DNA of 64,000 nt from PFJX01 sp964440155 (GTDB lineage Bacteria > Pseudomonadota > Gammaproteobacteria > Burkholderiales > Thiobacillaceae): the NCBI GenBank assembly GCA_964440155.1, contig CAYTRH010000001.1, positions 9,085 to 73,084 of the forward strand. The letters run 5' to 3'. Each line of letters opens with the position of its first letter. The first letter of the stretch is position 1. The translations under genes and the position numbers were made by a program. A model generated the notes under the pieces. It was given only the letters and a program-made list of their open reading frames with translations, searched no databases and was not told the origin of the DNA. This document shows positions 8,623-18,371 of this stretch, piece by piece.

Positions 8623-9759
8623 TCAGGCCAGGAACGGGCGCAAGGCGCGGGCGATCAGCGCCGGCGTGTCACGCTTCAATCGCGCCCGCTGGGTGCGAAA
8701 CATGCGGGTCTGCCGGGCTGCCGCTTCCGGATCGGCCAGCAGCCGATGCACAGCCTCGGCCAGCGCATGGGGCTCGGCCTGATGCTGGATCAGCTCCGGC
8801 ACGACGGCATCGCCGGCCAGGATATTGGGCAGCCCGATCCAGGGCAGCAGCGCCTGCCGCCGCATGATCTGCCAGGTCAGCCAGGGCACGCGATAGGTGA
8901 TGACGTGCGGACAGTCCAGCAGCAGGGCTTCGAGCGTGGCCGTTCCTGAAGCGATCAACGCAGCGTCGGCAGCTTGCAGCGCATCGTGCGCATGGCCGTA
9001 GAGCATGCGGACCGGCAGTTGCGTGGCGCCCTGCTCATGCAGTTGGCGTTCGAAACGCATACGCGTAGCACGGTTGACCAGCGGAATCAGGAAACGCACC
9101 TGCGGTCGTTGCTCGACCAGTTGCCGCGCTGCGGCGATACATAGCGTGCCGAGCGATTCCAGTTCGCTCATGCGGCTGCCGGGCATCAGCACCACGTATT
9201 CGCCGTCCGCCGTCAGGCCGAGGCGTTCGCGCGCACGCGCGCGGTTCGGCTCGGGCAGCGCGTGCGCCAGCGGGTGGCCGACGTAAGTGGCCGGAATGCC
9301 GGCGCGCTGATAGATCTCCTCCTCGAACGGGAAGATCAGCAAAGTGTGATCGGCAGCGCGCCGTACTTTCTCGATGCGGCGCGGCCGCCATGCCCATACC
9401 GACGGACTGACGAAGTGGGCCGTGGCGATGCCGGCACGCCTGAGATCGCGTTCCAGCGCGAGATTGAAATCCGGCGCGTCGATGCCGATGAACAGGTGCG
9501 GCGGCCGTGCCAGCAGTTCCCTGCGCAGGTCCCGGCGTATGGCCAGAATGCGGCGCAGGCTGCCCAGCGCCTCGACATAACCGCGCACCGACAGCGCATC
9601 CAGGTCGTGCAGCGAACGCGCACCGGCGGCCTGCATGCGCGGCCCGGCAATGCCGTAGAAGCCGTCGGCCAGCCCGGCGTGCTTGAGCGCGTCGATGAGC
9701 AAACCGCCCAGCAGATCGCCGGATGCCTCGCCGGCGACCACGGCGACCAGACGCGCCAT
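8623..9759 (-). CDS. lpxB: Lipid-A-disaccharide synthase
   Basis: LpxB is a peripheral membrane glycosyltransferase (GT19) that joins UDP-2,3-diacylglucosamine and lipid X to make the lipid A disaccharide. The 378-residue protein starts MARLVAVVAGEASGDLLGG, the family N-terminus, and contains FIGIDAPDFNL, FVSPSVWAWRPRR, LPFEEEIY-type segment (LIFPFEEEIYQRAG), YVGHPLAHALP and the C-terminal ASGTATLEALL motif that binds the nucleotide. A start 12 codons upstream is possible but adds residues not typical of the family. It lies 42 bases after lpxA. Confidence 0.95.
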   Translation of the reverse strand: MARLVAVVAGEASGDLLGGLLIDALKHAGLADGFYGIAGPRMQAAGARSLHDLDALSVRGYVEALGSLRRILAIRRDLRRELLARPPHLFIGIDAPDFNLALERDLRRAGIATAHFVSPSVWAWRPRRIEKVRRAADHTLLIFPFEEEIYQRAGIPATYVGHPLAHALPEPNRARARERLGLTADGEYVVLMPGSRMSELESLGTLCIAAARQLVEQRPQVRFLIPLVNRATRMRFERQLHEQGATQLPVRMLYGHAHDALQAADAALIASGTATLEALLLDCPHVITYRVPWLTWQIMRRQALLPWIGLPNILAGDAVVPELIQHQAEPHALAEAVHRLLADPEAAARQTRMFRTQRARLKRDTPALIARALRPFLA

Positions 9760-9801
9760 GTCGGTAGGCAAGCCGATCCCCCCCTGGCGCACCATGAGCG
9801 G

Positions 9802-10596
9802 TCAGCGCAGGATGCCGCGTCCGGGTGTCGCCAGAAACTCGACCAGGGGCTGCAATTCCGGCCGCTGTCGCGCCTCGTCGGCGATATGGGTACGGGCATC
9901 GGCCAAGCCGAGCCCGGACTTGTACAGGGTCTTGTAGGCACGCTTCACGGCGGCTATGGCTTCGGCATCGAAGCCGCGGCGTTTCAGGCCCTCGGCATTG
10001 ATGCCATGCGGGCTGGCGGGATTGCCCGCAACCATGACGTAGGGCGGTACGTCCTGACGGATCACCGAAGCGATGCCGGTGATCACGTGCGCGCCGATGC
10101 GGCAGAACTGGTGCACGCCGGTGAAACCGCCGAGGATGGCGTGATCCTGTACCACCACATGACCCGCCAGCGAGGCGTTGTTGGCGAAAATGGTGTGGTT
10201 GCCGATGACGCAATCATGCGCCACATGCACATAGGCCATGATCCAGTTGTCGTCGCCGATGCGGGTCACCCCCTTGTCCTGCACGGTGCCGGTGTTGAAG
10301 GTGCAGAACTCGCGTATGACGTTGCCATCACCGATCTCCAGCCGGGTCGGTTCGCCGGCGTACTTCTTGTCCTGCGGCTGCTCGCCCAGCGAGGCGAACT
10401 GGAAGATGCGGTTGCCGCGACCGATCCGGGTATGGCCGGTGATGACCACGTGCGGCCCCACCTCGGTATCCGCGTCGATCTCCACATGTTCGCCGATCAC
10501 GCTGTAGGCGCCGATGCGCACGTTCGCACCAAGGCGCGCGCCGTCCGCCACCAGCGCCGTCGGGTGCACCAAGGCGGTGGGATCGATGGCAGTCAT
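9802..10596 (-). CDS. lpxA: UDP-N-acetylglucosamine O-acyltransferase
   Basis: LpxA adds the 3-O-hydroxyacyl chain to UDP-GlcNAc, the first step of lipid A synthesis. The 264-residue protein is a left-handed parallel beta helix built of hexapeptide repeats (IGAYSVIGEHVEID and onward). The catalytic base is in HVAHDCVIGNH (His127), followed by the NNASLAGHVVVQDHAILGG segment and the C-terminal helical domain with RRGFDAEAIAAVKRAYK. It starts 4 bases after the fabZ stop, as in most relatives. Confidence 0.97.
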   Translation of the reverse strand: MTAIDPTALVHPTALVADGARLGANVRIGAYSVIGEHVEIDADTEVGPHVVITGHTRIGRGNRIFQFASLGEQPQDKKYAGEPTRLEIGDGNVIREFCTFNTGTVQDKGVTRIGDDNWIMAYVHVAHDCVIGNHTIFANNASLAGHVVVQDHAILGGFTGVHQFCRIGAHVITGIASVIRQDVPPYVMVAGNPASPHGINAEGLKRRGFDAEAIAAVKRAYKTLYKSGLGLADARTHIADEARQRPELQPLVEFLATPGRGILR

Positions 10597-10600
10597 CGCG

Positions 10601-11044
10601 TCAGTCGAGCTGCTTGAGCGTGCACATCAGTTCCGCCTCGCACGCCAGTTGGCCATCGACGGTGGCCTTGGCGGCGAACTTCCAGATGCCGCGCGTGCAA
10701 CGCAGGATGCGCGCTTCCATGCGCACCTGGTCGCCGGGAACCACGGGCCGCTTGAAACGCGCCGCGTCGATACCGACGAAGTAGATCACGCTGTTTTCCG
10801 TCACATCGCGTCCGTCACTCTTGAACGCCAGCAGCCCCGCGGTCTGCGCCAAGGCCTCGATCAACAATACGCCCGGCATGACCGGGTGATTGGGGAAATG
10901 GCCCGGAAAGTGTGGTTCGTTCATGCTGACGTTCTTGATGGCGACGATGTGCTCCTTGGGCGTCATTTCCAGCACCCGGTCCACCAGCAGGAACGGGTAG
11001 CGGTGCGGCAGATGCCGCATGATCTGTGCGATGTCCATGGTCAT
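10601..11044 (-). CDS. fabZ: 3-hydroxyacyl-[ACP] dehydratase FabZ
   Basis: FabZ dehydrates beta-hydroxyacyl-ACP and so competes with LpxA/LpxD for substrate, setting the phospholipid/LPS balance. The 147-residue hotdog-fold protein has LPHRYPFLLVDRV, the catalytic loop PHFPGHFPNHPVMPG (His49) and LLIEALAQTAG (Glu63). Two possible starts (MTM) differ by two codons. Its ATG overlaps the lpxD stop by four bases (ATGA), implying coupled translation. Confidence 0.97.
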   Translation of the reverse strand: MTMDIAQIMRHLPHRYPFLLVDRVLEMTPKEHIVAIKNVSMNEPHFPGHFPNHPVMPGVLLIEALAQTAGLLAFKSDGRDVTENSVIYFVGIDAARFKRPVVPGDQVRMEARILRCTRGIWKFAAKATVDGQLACEAELMCTLKQLD

Positions 11045-12093
11045 TTTTCAGCGGGTTCGATTGGTTGGGACGCGTTCTTTATAAACGACTCCAAGTTCTT
11101 GATGCGTTGCGCAAGGCTGTCCAGATGGCGGACGTGAGCGGCATTGCGCAGCCAGTCGCGATGCGGCATGAGCGGCAGCACGGAAGTGTAGGTTCCCGGT
11201 TCGCGAATGTCCTTGGCCACCAGACTGCCACCGGACACGATCACCCGGTCGCAGATCTCGATGTGGCCGACGATCATGGCCGCGCCGCCGATCTGACAGT
11301 AGGCGCCGATACGCGTGCTGCCGGCGATGCCCGCACAGCCGGCGATGGCGGTGTGCCGACCGATGCGGCAGTTGTGCGCGATCTGGATGAGGTTGTCGAG
11401 TTTGACGCCGTCCTCGATGACGGTGTCGTCCAGGGCACCGCGGTCTATCGTGGTGTTGGCACCGACCTCCACGTCGTTGCCGACGACCACACGCCCGATC
11501 TGGGGCACCTTGACCCAATGATCGCCGTCCCACGCCAGGCCGAAGCCGTCGGCGCCGATGACGCAGCCGGGATGCAGCACCACGCGGTCACCCAGGATAC
11601 AACCGTGTTGCACCGTGCTGCGCGTGTGCAGCAGACAATCCTGACCGATGCGCGCACCGGCTCCGATCACGGCCAGTGCGCCGATCCGGCTGCGCGCACC
11701 GATCACCGCACCCGGGCCGATCACGGCGCCGGCGTCGATTTGCACGTCCGGACCGATGAAGGCGTCTTCCGCCACCATTGCGCCGGCATGGATGCCCTCG
11801 CCACGAACCGCTGCATCGTCGTGCAACAGCGCCGCCGCACGCGCGAACGCGGCGTGCGGGTTGGGCACCGCCAGACAGGCCTGCGGTAGCGCCTCCGCCA
11901 GCGCCTCGGGCACGATCAGCGCACCGGCATGAGACGCCCTGGCCTGCGCCAGATACTTGGCGGAAGTCAGGAAGCCGAGCTGATCGGGGCGGGCGCGCTC
12001 CAACGAGGCGACGCTGGTCAGGACGAGATGCGCGTCACCGCGCAGGTGTCCGCCCAGGTGCGCGTGCAACTCACCGAGCGTGCGGGCGGTCAT
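11041..12093 (-). CDS. lpxD: UDP-3-O-(3-hydroxyacyl)glucosamine N-acyltransferase
   Basis: LpxD adds the amide-linked acyl chain in lipid A synthesis. The 350-residue protein has the N-terminal uridine-binding domain (LGELHAHLGGHLRGD, LGFLTSAKYL), then about eight hexapeptide-repeat coils (IGPDVQIDAGAVIGPGAVIG) with the catalytic region LIQIAHNCRIGRHTAIAG and the segment GCVIGADGFGLAWDGDHW, ending in a helical tail (RNAAHVRHLDSLAQRIKNLE). Length and motif order match the family. Confidence 0.97.
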   Translation of the reverse strand: MTARTLGELHAHLGGHLRGDAHLVLTSVASLERARPDQLGFLTSAKYLAQARASHAGALIVPEALAEALPQACLAVPNPHAAFARAAALLHDDAAVRGEGIHAGAMVAEDAFIGPDVQIDAGAVIGPGAVIGARSRIGALAVIGAGARIGQDCLLHTRSTVQHGCILGDRVVLHPGCVIGADGFGLAWDGDHWVKVPQIGRVVVGNDVEVGANTTIDRGALDDTVIEDGVKLDNLIQIAHNCRIGRHTAIAGCAGIAGSTRIGAYCQIGGAAMIVGHIEICDRVIVSGGSLVAKDIREPGTYTSVLPLMPHRDWLRNAAHVRHLDSLAQRIKNLESFIKNASQPIEPAEK

Positions 12094-12142
12094 GCGCCGT
12101 CGTCGACGAAGCGATTCGGACTGCCGGCTGGCATGGGCGACA

Positions 12143-12634
12143 TCAGCGTTCCAGAGCCTTCAGTACCCGGTCGGTGATGTCTACGCGGGTACTGGCGTAC
12201 ACCACGTTCTCCAGGATCAGGTCGAACTTCTCCCGCTCGGCGATCTCCATGATGGCCTTGCGTGCGCGGTCCTGAACCACGGCGAACTCTTCGTTCTTGC
12301 GCTGATTGAGGTCTTCACGGAACTCGCGCTGCGCGTGTTGCAAATTGCGGCTCAGCGTGGTCAGTTCATTCTGCCGCTTGATCCGCTCGGGTTCGGCCAG
12401 GGTCAGTCCTTCCTTCTCCAGGAACGCCTGCAGGTCACGCGCCTGCCGGATGATGCGCTCGATCTCCTGTTCACGCGCCTGGAACTCCCGTTCCAGCTTT
12501 TTCTGCGCGTTCACGGCCAGGCGCGATTCACGAAACACCTTTTCAGTGTTGACGAAACCGATCTTGAGGTTGGTGTTGGCGTATGCGCTGCCGCCAACGA
12601 ACAACAGCAGACACAACAGCAAAAGACGCTTCAA
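12143..12634 (-). CDS. skp: Periplasmic chaperone Skp/OmpH
   Basis: Skp holds unfolded outer membrane proteins in the periplasm on their way to BamA. The 163-residue precursor has a signal peptide (KRLLLLCLLLFVGGSAYA), the KIGFVNTEKVFRES start of the mature OmpH family, a highly charged coiled-coil arm (QAREQEIERIIRQARDLQ) and the C-terminal return strand (FDLILENVVYAS). The position between bamA and lpxD is diagnostic. Confidence 0.95.
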   Translation of the reverse strand: MKRLLLLCLLLFVGGSAYANTNLKIGFVNTEKVFRESRLAVNAQKKLEREFQAREQEIERIIRQARDLQAFLEKEGLTLAEPERIKRQNELTTLSRNLQHAQREFREDLNQRKNEEFAVVQDRARKAIMEIAEREKFDLILENVVYASTRVDITDRVLKALER

Positions 12635-12651
12635 GGCGGGACTCCTTCGAA

Positions 12652-14976
12652 TCAGAACACGTTGCCGAGTTGGAACTGGAACGACTGGGTTTCGTCGTCG
12701 CTGCTGTGCCGGAACGGTTTGGCAACGGACAGCTTGATCGGGCCCATCGGCGAATACCAGGTAACCGCCAGACCAGTCGAATAGCGCATGTCGGCAAACG
12801 AGAATTTGCTGAAACGTCCGGCGAAATCGTCACCGCCGTACACCATACCCATATCCACGAAGGCGCTCAGGCGCACCGAACGGTCATTGGCCATGCCCGG
12901 GAACGGGAACAGCACCTCGGCATTGCCGACCAGGCGTTTGTCGCCGCCGATGGCAAAATTCTCGTTGTTGGCGTTCTTGGCCTTGGGACCCAGTGCGCCG
13001 GATTCGAAACCACGCACCGAGCCGATACCGCCGACATAGAAATTGCGGAACAGCGGCATGCTCTTGCCGCCGTAGCCACCGCCATAGCCGATTTCACCGT
13101 TCAGCATCAGGCTGATGTTACGGGTGAGCGGCTTGAGCCACTGGTGCTGGTAGCTGAGCTTGTAGTACTTGAAGTCGCCGAGCGGCGTGCCCACCTCGGC
13201 GAACGCGCGCTGGTACATGCCTTTGGTGGGGTACAGCAGACTGTCACGGGAATCACGCGCCCAGCCGGACTCGAAACGCAGCGTGTCGGTGGTGACGCCG
13301 GAGTTATTGCCGCCATAGTCGTTGGCGAACTTCTTGTAGACATCGGGCGCGGTGCTGCGCAGGTCGAGTTTGATCCGTTCCGCGGCCAGACCGAAGTTGA
13401 CGGTGTCCAATTCACTGATCGGCACCCCCAGACGCATGCCCAGACCGGCGGTCGAGGTGCTGTAATCGGCGACGCTGCTGAGTCGGGAGGTATCGACGTT
13501 GCGCATGTAGACGTCATAGCCCAGGCTGATGCCGTCCGGGGTGAAGTAGGGGTTGGTGAACGACAGCGCATACACCGAGTTGATCCGGCCGCTGTTGATC
13601 TGCGCGGACAGGCGGTTGCCGGTGCCGAACAGGTTGTTCTGCGCGATCGACCCGGACAGCACCAGCCCTTCCGAGCTGGAAAAGCCGGCGCCGAGCAGGA
13701 TGTTGCCGGTGGGTTGCTCGACCACGTCGACGTTGACGTCGACCTGGTCGGTGGCGCCGGGCACCGGCGGCGTCTCGATGTTGACTTCCTTGAAATAGCC
13801 CAGCCGTTCGACGCGCACACGCGAACGGTTGATCTTGTCCGCGGCATACCAGGCGCCTTCCATCTGGCGCATCTCCCGTCGGATCACCTCGTCCTTGGTG
13901 CGGGTGTTGCCGGCCACGTTGATGCGGCGCACGTAGACCTTGCGTCCCGGATCGACCAGGAAGGTGAAGGCTGCGCTGCGCTGTTCCTTGTCGATCTCAG
14001 GCGCGGCGTTGACGTTGGCGAAGGCGTAACCCTCGTTGCCTAGGCGGTCACCGATGGCCTTGGTCGACTCGTTCAGCCGCTCGCGCGAAAACACGTCACC
14101 GACCTTGAGGCTGACCAGCTTTTGCAGTTCTTCCTCGGCCACCGGCATGTCGCCGGCGAACTTGTAGTCGGAGACCGTGTAACGCTCGCCTTCGCGGATG
14201 TTGATGGTGATGTAGATGTCTTTCTTGTCGGGTGTGATCGATACCTGGGTCGACTCGATGTCGAACTCCAGATAACCCTGATTCAGGTAATGCGAGCGCA
14301 AGGTCTCCAGATCGCCCGCCAGTTTCTGCCGGGAATACTGGTCGTTCTTGGTCCACCATGACATCATGCCGGTGGTACCCTGGTTGAACAGCTTGAGCAG
14401 ATCCTTTTCCTTGAACACCGTGGCGCCGACGATGCTGATCGCGCGAATCTTGGCGACCGGCCCCTCGGTGACCTCGAAACGCACAGCGACGCGGTTGCGC
14501 TCCAGCGGAGTGGTGATGGCCTTGACCTCGACCGCGTACATGCCGCGGTTGTAGTACTGGCGCTTGAGTTCCTGCTCGGCCTTGTCCAGCAGCGACTTGT
14601 CGAGGATGCGCCCATCGGCCAGGCCCAACTGCTTGAGACCGGCCTTCATGTCATCCTTGGAAAACTCCTTCATGCCGGTGAACTCGACGCTGGCTATGGC
14701 CGGTCGCTCGTCCACGGTGACGATCAACACATCGCCCAGCACTTCCAGGCGGACATCCTTGAAGAAGCCGGTGGCGTATAAAGCGCGGATGGCTTCCGAA
14801 GCGCGCTGCTGCGTCAGGGTCTCGCCGACCTTGATCGGCAGGTAGCTGAACACGGTGCCGGCTTCCGTACGCTGGATGCCTTCCACGCGGATGTCGCGAA
14901 TCTCGAACGGCTGGAAGGCCTGCGCCTGCGACGCAAACAGGGCCAGGGCGAGCAGGCTGGGACGGAACACGGGCAT
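12652..14976 (-). CDS. bamA: Outer membrane protein assembly factor BamA
   Basis: BamA is the central beta-barrel of the BAM complex, inserting outer membrane proteins. The 774-residue precursor has a signal peptide (VFRPSLLALALFASQAQA), five POTRA domains (first one FEIRDIRVEGIQRTEAGTVF) to about residue 410, and a 16-strand barrel containing the L6 loop motif GSVRGFESGALGP (the conserved VRGF). It ends FQFQLGNVF with the C-terminal Phe of outer membrane barrels. The chosen ATG begins the signal peptide directly; an upstream start in the same frame adds 17 hydrophilic residues and overlaps rseP. Confidence 0.97.
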   Translation of the reverse strand: MPVFRPSLLALALFASQAQAFQPFEIRDIRVEGIQRTEAGTVFSYLPIKVGETLTQQRASEAIRALYATGFFKDVRLEVLGDVLIVTVDERPAIASVEFTGMKEFSKDDMKAGLKQLGLADGRILDKSLLDKAEQELKRQYYNRGMYAVEVKAITTPLERNRVAVRFEVTEGPVAKIRAISIVGATVFKEKDLLKLFNQGTTGMMSWWTKNDQYSRQKLAGDLETLRSHYLNQGYLEFDIESTQVSITPDKKDIYITINIREGERYTVSDYKFAGDMPVAEEELQKLVSLKVGDVFSRERLNESTKAIGDRLGNEGYAFANVNAAPEIDKEQRSAAFTFLVDPGRKVYVRRINVAGNTRTKDEVIRREMRQMEGAWYAADKINRSRVRVERLGYFKEVNIETPPVPGATDQVDVNVDVVEQPTGNILLGAGFSSSEGLVLSGSIAQNNLFGTGNRLSAQINSGRINSVYALSFTNPYFTPDGISLGYDVYMRNVDTSRLSSVADYSTSTAGLGMRLGVPISELDTVNFGLAAERIKLDLRSTAPDVYKKFANDYGGNNSGVTTDTLRFESGWARDSRDSLLYPTKGMYQRAFAEVGTPLGDFKYYKLSYQHQWLKPLTRNISLMLNGEIGYGGGYGGKSMPLFRNFYVGGIGSVRGFESGALGPKAKNANNENFAIGGDKRLVGNAEVLFPFPGMANDRSVRLSAFVDMGMVYGGDDFAGRFSKFSFADMRYSTGLAVTWYSPMGPIKLSVAKPFRHSSDDETQSFQFQLGNVF

Positions 14977-14986
14977 GGCGGGGAGG

Positions 14987-16336
14987 TTATCCGACGAAGA
15001 GTCGCTGGAGATCGTTGTAAATGGCAAAGAACATCAGGAGTCCGAGCAGGAAGATGCCGATCTTCTGGCCGATGATCTGGGCGCGCTCGGAAACCGGCCT
15101 GCCGGTCAAAAATTCCGCGAGATAATACAGCAAGTGCCCACCATCCAGTAACGGCACGGGCAACAGGTTGATCACACCCAGGCTGACGCTGACCAGGGCA
15201 AGGAAGGCGACGAATGCGGCCAGACCGATCTGCGCCGATTGTCCGGCGTAATCGGCGATGGTGATGGGCCCGGACAGATTCTTCAGCGACGCCTGCCCGA
15301 GCACCATGCGGCCGAGCATCTCCAGACTGAACACTGACAGTTCCCAGGTACGTGTCAGCGCGCGGTAGCCCGAGTCGAGCATGTCGTAACGGGCGACGCC
15401 GTGCAGATCCTCCAGCAGGGCAGCGTCGATGTGCGGCGCGGCGCCAATGCGACCGATGTCCTGGCCGCGCTCATGCGCGACTTCGGGTGTAACCCGTACG
15501 AACAGCCGCACGCCGTCGCGCTCGATGATGACATCGAGCGGGCGGCCGGGCGCCGCGCGCACAATCTTGACCACGTCGTCCCAAAGTTTCGGCTCGATCC
15601 CATCGAGGGCGAGGATGCGATCACCGCTGTGCAGACCCGCGCGGCTGGCCGCGCCGGAGGGGGTCAGATCGCCCAGCACCGGCTCCAGCGGCGGCAGATA
15701 GCGCACCAGGCCGTACGCGCGCAGCGGGTTGCGTTCGAACTCTTCGTCACGTTGTGGGAGCTCCAGCGTCGGCGTGGCGAGGTGACCGCGCACGTTCTGC
15801 ACTTCCAGGCGCAGCGGTGTACCGGCGATGCCGTGCCGCAGTGTCAGCCAGTGCACGTCCTGCCAGCTTTCCACGACCTCCCCATTGATCGACAGCACGC
15901 GGTCGCCCGCCTGAATACCGGCTTGTGCCGCTGGCGTGCCCTCGGGCGGCTCACCCAGCACCGGCTTGAGGATGGGCACGCCGGTCAGGAACAGACCCCA
16001 GAACAGCAGGATGGCGAGCAGGAAATTGGCCAGCGGGCCCGCCGCCACGATCGCGGCGCGGGCACCCAGCGGTTTGCGATTGAACGCCTGGTCGAGCTGG
16101 TCCGGAGGTACCGGCGCTTCACGCTCATCCAGCATCTTGACGTAGCCTCCCAGCGGTATCGCCGACAGTGCCCATTCCGTGCCATGGCGGTCGACGCGAC
16201 GCGCGATGACCTTGCCGAAACCGACGGAGAAGCGAAGCACCCGCACACCGGCGCGGCGGGCGACGACATAGTGGCCGAGCTCGTGGAACACGATGAGCAC
16301 GGCCAGCGTGAACAGGAAGGCGAGCAGGGTGGTCAT
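14987..16336 (-). CDS. rseP: Site-2 protease RseP
   Basis: RseP is an inner-membrane zinc metalloprotease that cuts anti-sigma factors and leftover signal peptides. The 449-residue protein starts MTTLLAFLFTLAVLIVFHELGH, with HELGH at 18-22; two PDZ domains occupy the middle (GDRVLSINGEVVESW, GDRILALDGIEPKLW), and the second zinc-site motif NLLPVPLLDGGHLL lies near the C-terminus. The window's longer open frame extends 42 codons upstream into dxr; I reject that because the membrane helix should start the protein. Confidence 0.96.
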   Translation of the reverse strand: MTTLLAFLFTLAVLIVFHELGHYVVARRAGVRVLRFSVGFGKVIARRVDRHGTEWALSAIPLGGYVKMLDEREAPVPPDQLDQAFNRKPLGARAAIVAAGPLANFLLAILLFWGLFLTGVPILKPVLGEPPEGTPAAQAGIQAGDRVLSINGEVVESWQDVHWLTLRHGIAGTPLRLEVQNVRGHLATPTLELPQRDEEFERNPLRAYGLVRYLPPLEPVLGDLTPSGAASRAGLHSGDRILALDGIEPKLWDDVVKIVRAAPGRPLDVIIERDGVRLFVRVTPEVAHERGQDIGRIGAAPHIDAALLEDLHGVARYDMLDSGYRALTRTWELSVFSLEMLGRMVLGQASLKNLSGPITIADYAGQSAQIGLAAFVAFLALVSVSLGVINLLPVPLLDGGHLLYYLAEFLTGRPVSERAQIIGQKIGIFLLGLLMFFAIYNDLQRLFVG

Positions 16337-16343
16337 GCCGATT

Positions 16344-17549
16344 TCAGGCGGCGACGCGCGCGATGAGTTCCCGCGCCAGATGACGCGCCTCGGCGTCAGC
16401 CTCTTGCAGATCGTCGAGGCCGTCGGCAGCCAGCCCGGAAAGCCGATCGAGCACCCCTTCAAGCGTCGTGGCGATGCCGGGGTAGCTCAGGCGATGGTCG
16501 AGGAAGGCGGCGACCGCTTCCTCGTTGGCGGCATTGAGCACGGCGGGTGCGGCGCCACCGGTGCGCAACGCCTCATAGGCCAGGCCGAGACAGGGAAAGC
16601 GGCGCAGATCCGGTGCCTCGAAGGTCAGCGTGCCGGTGCGCGCCAGATCCAGCCAGGGCACACCTGCGTCGACACGTTCGGGGTAGGCCAGGGCATGCGC
16701 GATCGGCGTGCGCATGTCGGGATGCGACAACTGTGCCAGCACCGACCCGTCGTGATACTCCACCATGCTGTGGATGATGCTCTGCGGGTGGATCACCACG
16801 TCGATCTGCTCCGGACGCGCGTCGAACAGCCAGCGTGCCTCGATCACTTCCAGTCCCTTGTTCATCATGGTGGCGGAATCCACCGAGATCTTGCGTCCCA
16901 TGACCCAGTTGGGGTGTGCCACCGCCTCCTCGGGGGTGACCGCCGCCAGCGTCTCGACCGGGCGAGCGCGGAACGGGCCGCCGGACGCGGTGAGCAGTAT
17001 GCGGCGCACGCCTGCGGGCAGACCGCCACGCCCAGGTGGCGGGTCCACGGTGCTCGGAGTCGGTGCGGGCATGCACTGAAACACGGCGTTGTGCTCGCTG
17101 TCGATCGGCAGGAGCGTGGCGCCATGGTCGCGTACCGCATCCATGAAAAAGCGCCCGGCCATGACCAGGGTTTCCTTGTTCGCCAGCAGCACCCGCTTGC
17201 CGGCACGCGCCGCAGCCAGTGCCGGACGCAGACCGGCGGCACCGACGATGGCCGCCATGACGCTATCCACTTCCGGCAGACTGGCGACGGTTTCCAGCGC
17301 TTGGGGACCCGCCAGCACCTCGACATCGATGTCGGCAAGCAGGGCGCGCAGCGCTTCGGCGCGGTCCTCGGTCAGCACTACGGCATAGCGCGGGCGGAAA
17401 CGGCGGCACTGCTCGGCAAGGCGTTCGATCTGATGCTGCCCGCTGAGGGCGACGACGCGAAAGCGCTGCGGGTGGCGGGCCACGACGTCGAGGGTGTTGA
17501 CGCCGATGGTGCCCGTGGCACCGAGTATGGTCAGGTTGCGTACGCTCAT
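16344..17549 (-). CDS. dxr: 1-deoxy-D-xylulose 5-phosphate reductoisomerase
   Basis: Dxr makes 2-C-methylerythritol 4-phosphate, the committed step of MEP-pathway isoprenoid synthesis. At 401 residues it is of family length. Seen: NADPH loop LTILGATGTIGVNTLDV, VLLANKETLVMAGRFF, the metal/substrate segment LLPIDSEHNAVFQ, LTASGGPF, and the WVMGRKISVDSATMMNKG signature. Start: the ATG immediately before SVRNLTILGATG is preferred over three in-frame Met codons within ten residues upstream. It overlaps cdsA by four bases. The order uppS-cdsA-dxr differs from E. coli (dxr-uppS-cdsA) and matches pseudomonads and betaproteobacteria. Confidence 0.96.
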   Translation of the reverse strand: MSVRNLTILGATGTIGVNTLDVVARHPQRFRVVALSGQHQIERLAEQCRRFRPRYAVVLTEDRAEALRALLADIDVEVLAGPQALETVASLPEVDSVMAAIVGAAGLRPALAAARAGKRVLLANKETLVMAGRFFMDAVRDHGATLLPIDSEHNAVFQCMPAPTPSTVDPPPGRGGLPAGVRRILLTASGGPFRARPVETLAAVTPEEAVAHPNWVMGRKISVDSATMMNKGLEVIEARWLFDARPEQIDVVIHPQSIIHSMVEYHDGSVLAQLSHPDMRTPIAHALAYPERVDAGVPWLDLARTGTLTFEAPDLRRFPCLGLAYEALRTGGAAPAVLNAANEEAVAAFLDHRLSYPGIATTLEGVLDRLSGLAADGLDDLQEADAEARHLARELIARVAA

Positions 17550-18361
17550 GTCCATCCCATCCATTGCAGCCCCATCCAAAGCAACATGGCTGCCGGCAGC
17601 ACGGCAGTCAGGCTGTCGACGCGGTCGAGTACGCCACCATGGCCGGGCAACAGGCTGCCGCTATCCTTGACGCCCGCCTGACGCTTCAACACGCTCTCCC
17701 ACAGGTCGCCCAGCACCGACAGGGCAAGCAGCAGCCACGCGGACCCCAGAGCCAGGAGCAACGCCAATACGCCACGCTCCGACACGCCGAGCAGATATAC
17801 CGCGGCAGCGTAAACGGACACCGCGAGCCACGCGCCGAACAGGCCTTCTAGCGTCTTGCCCGGGCTGATGGCCGGGGCGAGTTTGCGCCGGCCATAGCGC
17901 CGTCCGGCGAAATACGCGGCGCTGTCGGCGATGGCCACCAGACCGACCAGGGCGAGCAGGCCATGGGCCGTTGCGGCGCGCAGTTCGATCAGAGCCACCA
18001 GTGCAGGCGTCAGCACCAACAGCCCGATGAGCAGATGTGTCGGAGTGCCAGGTATGCGGATGCCACGCGCCATCAGCCAAGGTGATACCAGCCAGAACGT
18101 CAACGCCGCGGCATGAGGCCAGACCATGGCGGGTGCGGCCAGGCCGAGCCCGATGCCGAGGGCGACGACCAGGCCGCCGAACGACACCCCGGCCAGCGCG
18201 GTCAAGCCGGCCAGTTTGGCCCATTCCCACGCGGCGAGCCCGGTGACGCCGGCGGCGAGTGCAACCCACACCGGTGTCGGCGCGAAGTAGAGCGCGAGCA
18301 CGAAGGCCGTGATCAGAGGGAGCGCGGTGGCGACCCGCGTGCGAGTGGGGTTGGCCGCCAT
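17546..18361 (-). CDS. cdsA: Phosphatidate cytidylyltransferase
   Basis: CdsA makes CDP-diacylglycerol, the precursor of all phospholipids. The 271-residue inner-membrane protein has around seven hydrophobic helices (LPLITAFVLALYFA through VLTPALVALIELR) and the family signature near the C-terminus: SPGKTLEGLFGAW, LGDLWESVLKRQAGVKDSG and PGHGGVLDRVDSL. The ATG at 18361 gives a short basic N-terminus before the first helix; the much longer open frame upstream reads through uppS and is not real. It lies 10 bases after uppS. Confidence 0.95.
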   Translation of the reverse strand: MAANPTRTRVATALPLITAFVLALYFAPTPVWVALAAGVTGLAAWEWAKLAGLTALAGVSFGGLVVALGIGLGLAAPAMVWPHAAALTFWLVSPWLMARGIRIPGTPTHLLIGLLVLTPALVALIELRAATAHGLLALVGLVAIADSAAYFAGRRYGRRKLAPAISPGKTLEGLFGAWLAVSVYAAAVYLLGVSERGVLALLLALGSAWLLLALSVLGDLWESVLKRQAGVKDSGSLLPGHGGVLDRVDSLTAVLPAAMLLWMGLQWMGWT

Positions 18362-18371
18362 CGGCGAACGA

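Noticed and set aside
12583..14043. 486-codon plus-strand frame
   Set aside because: Antisense to bamA, which is certain; His/Arg/Asp-rich low-complexity product.
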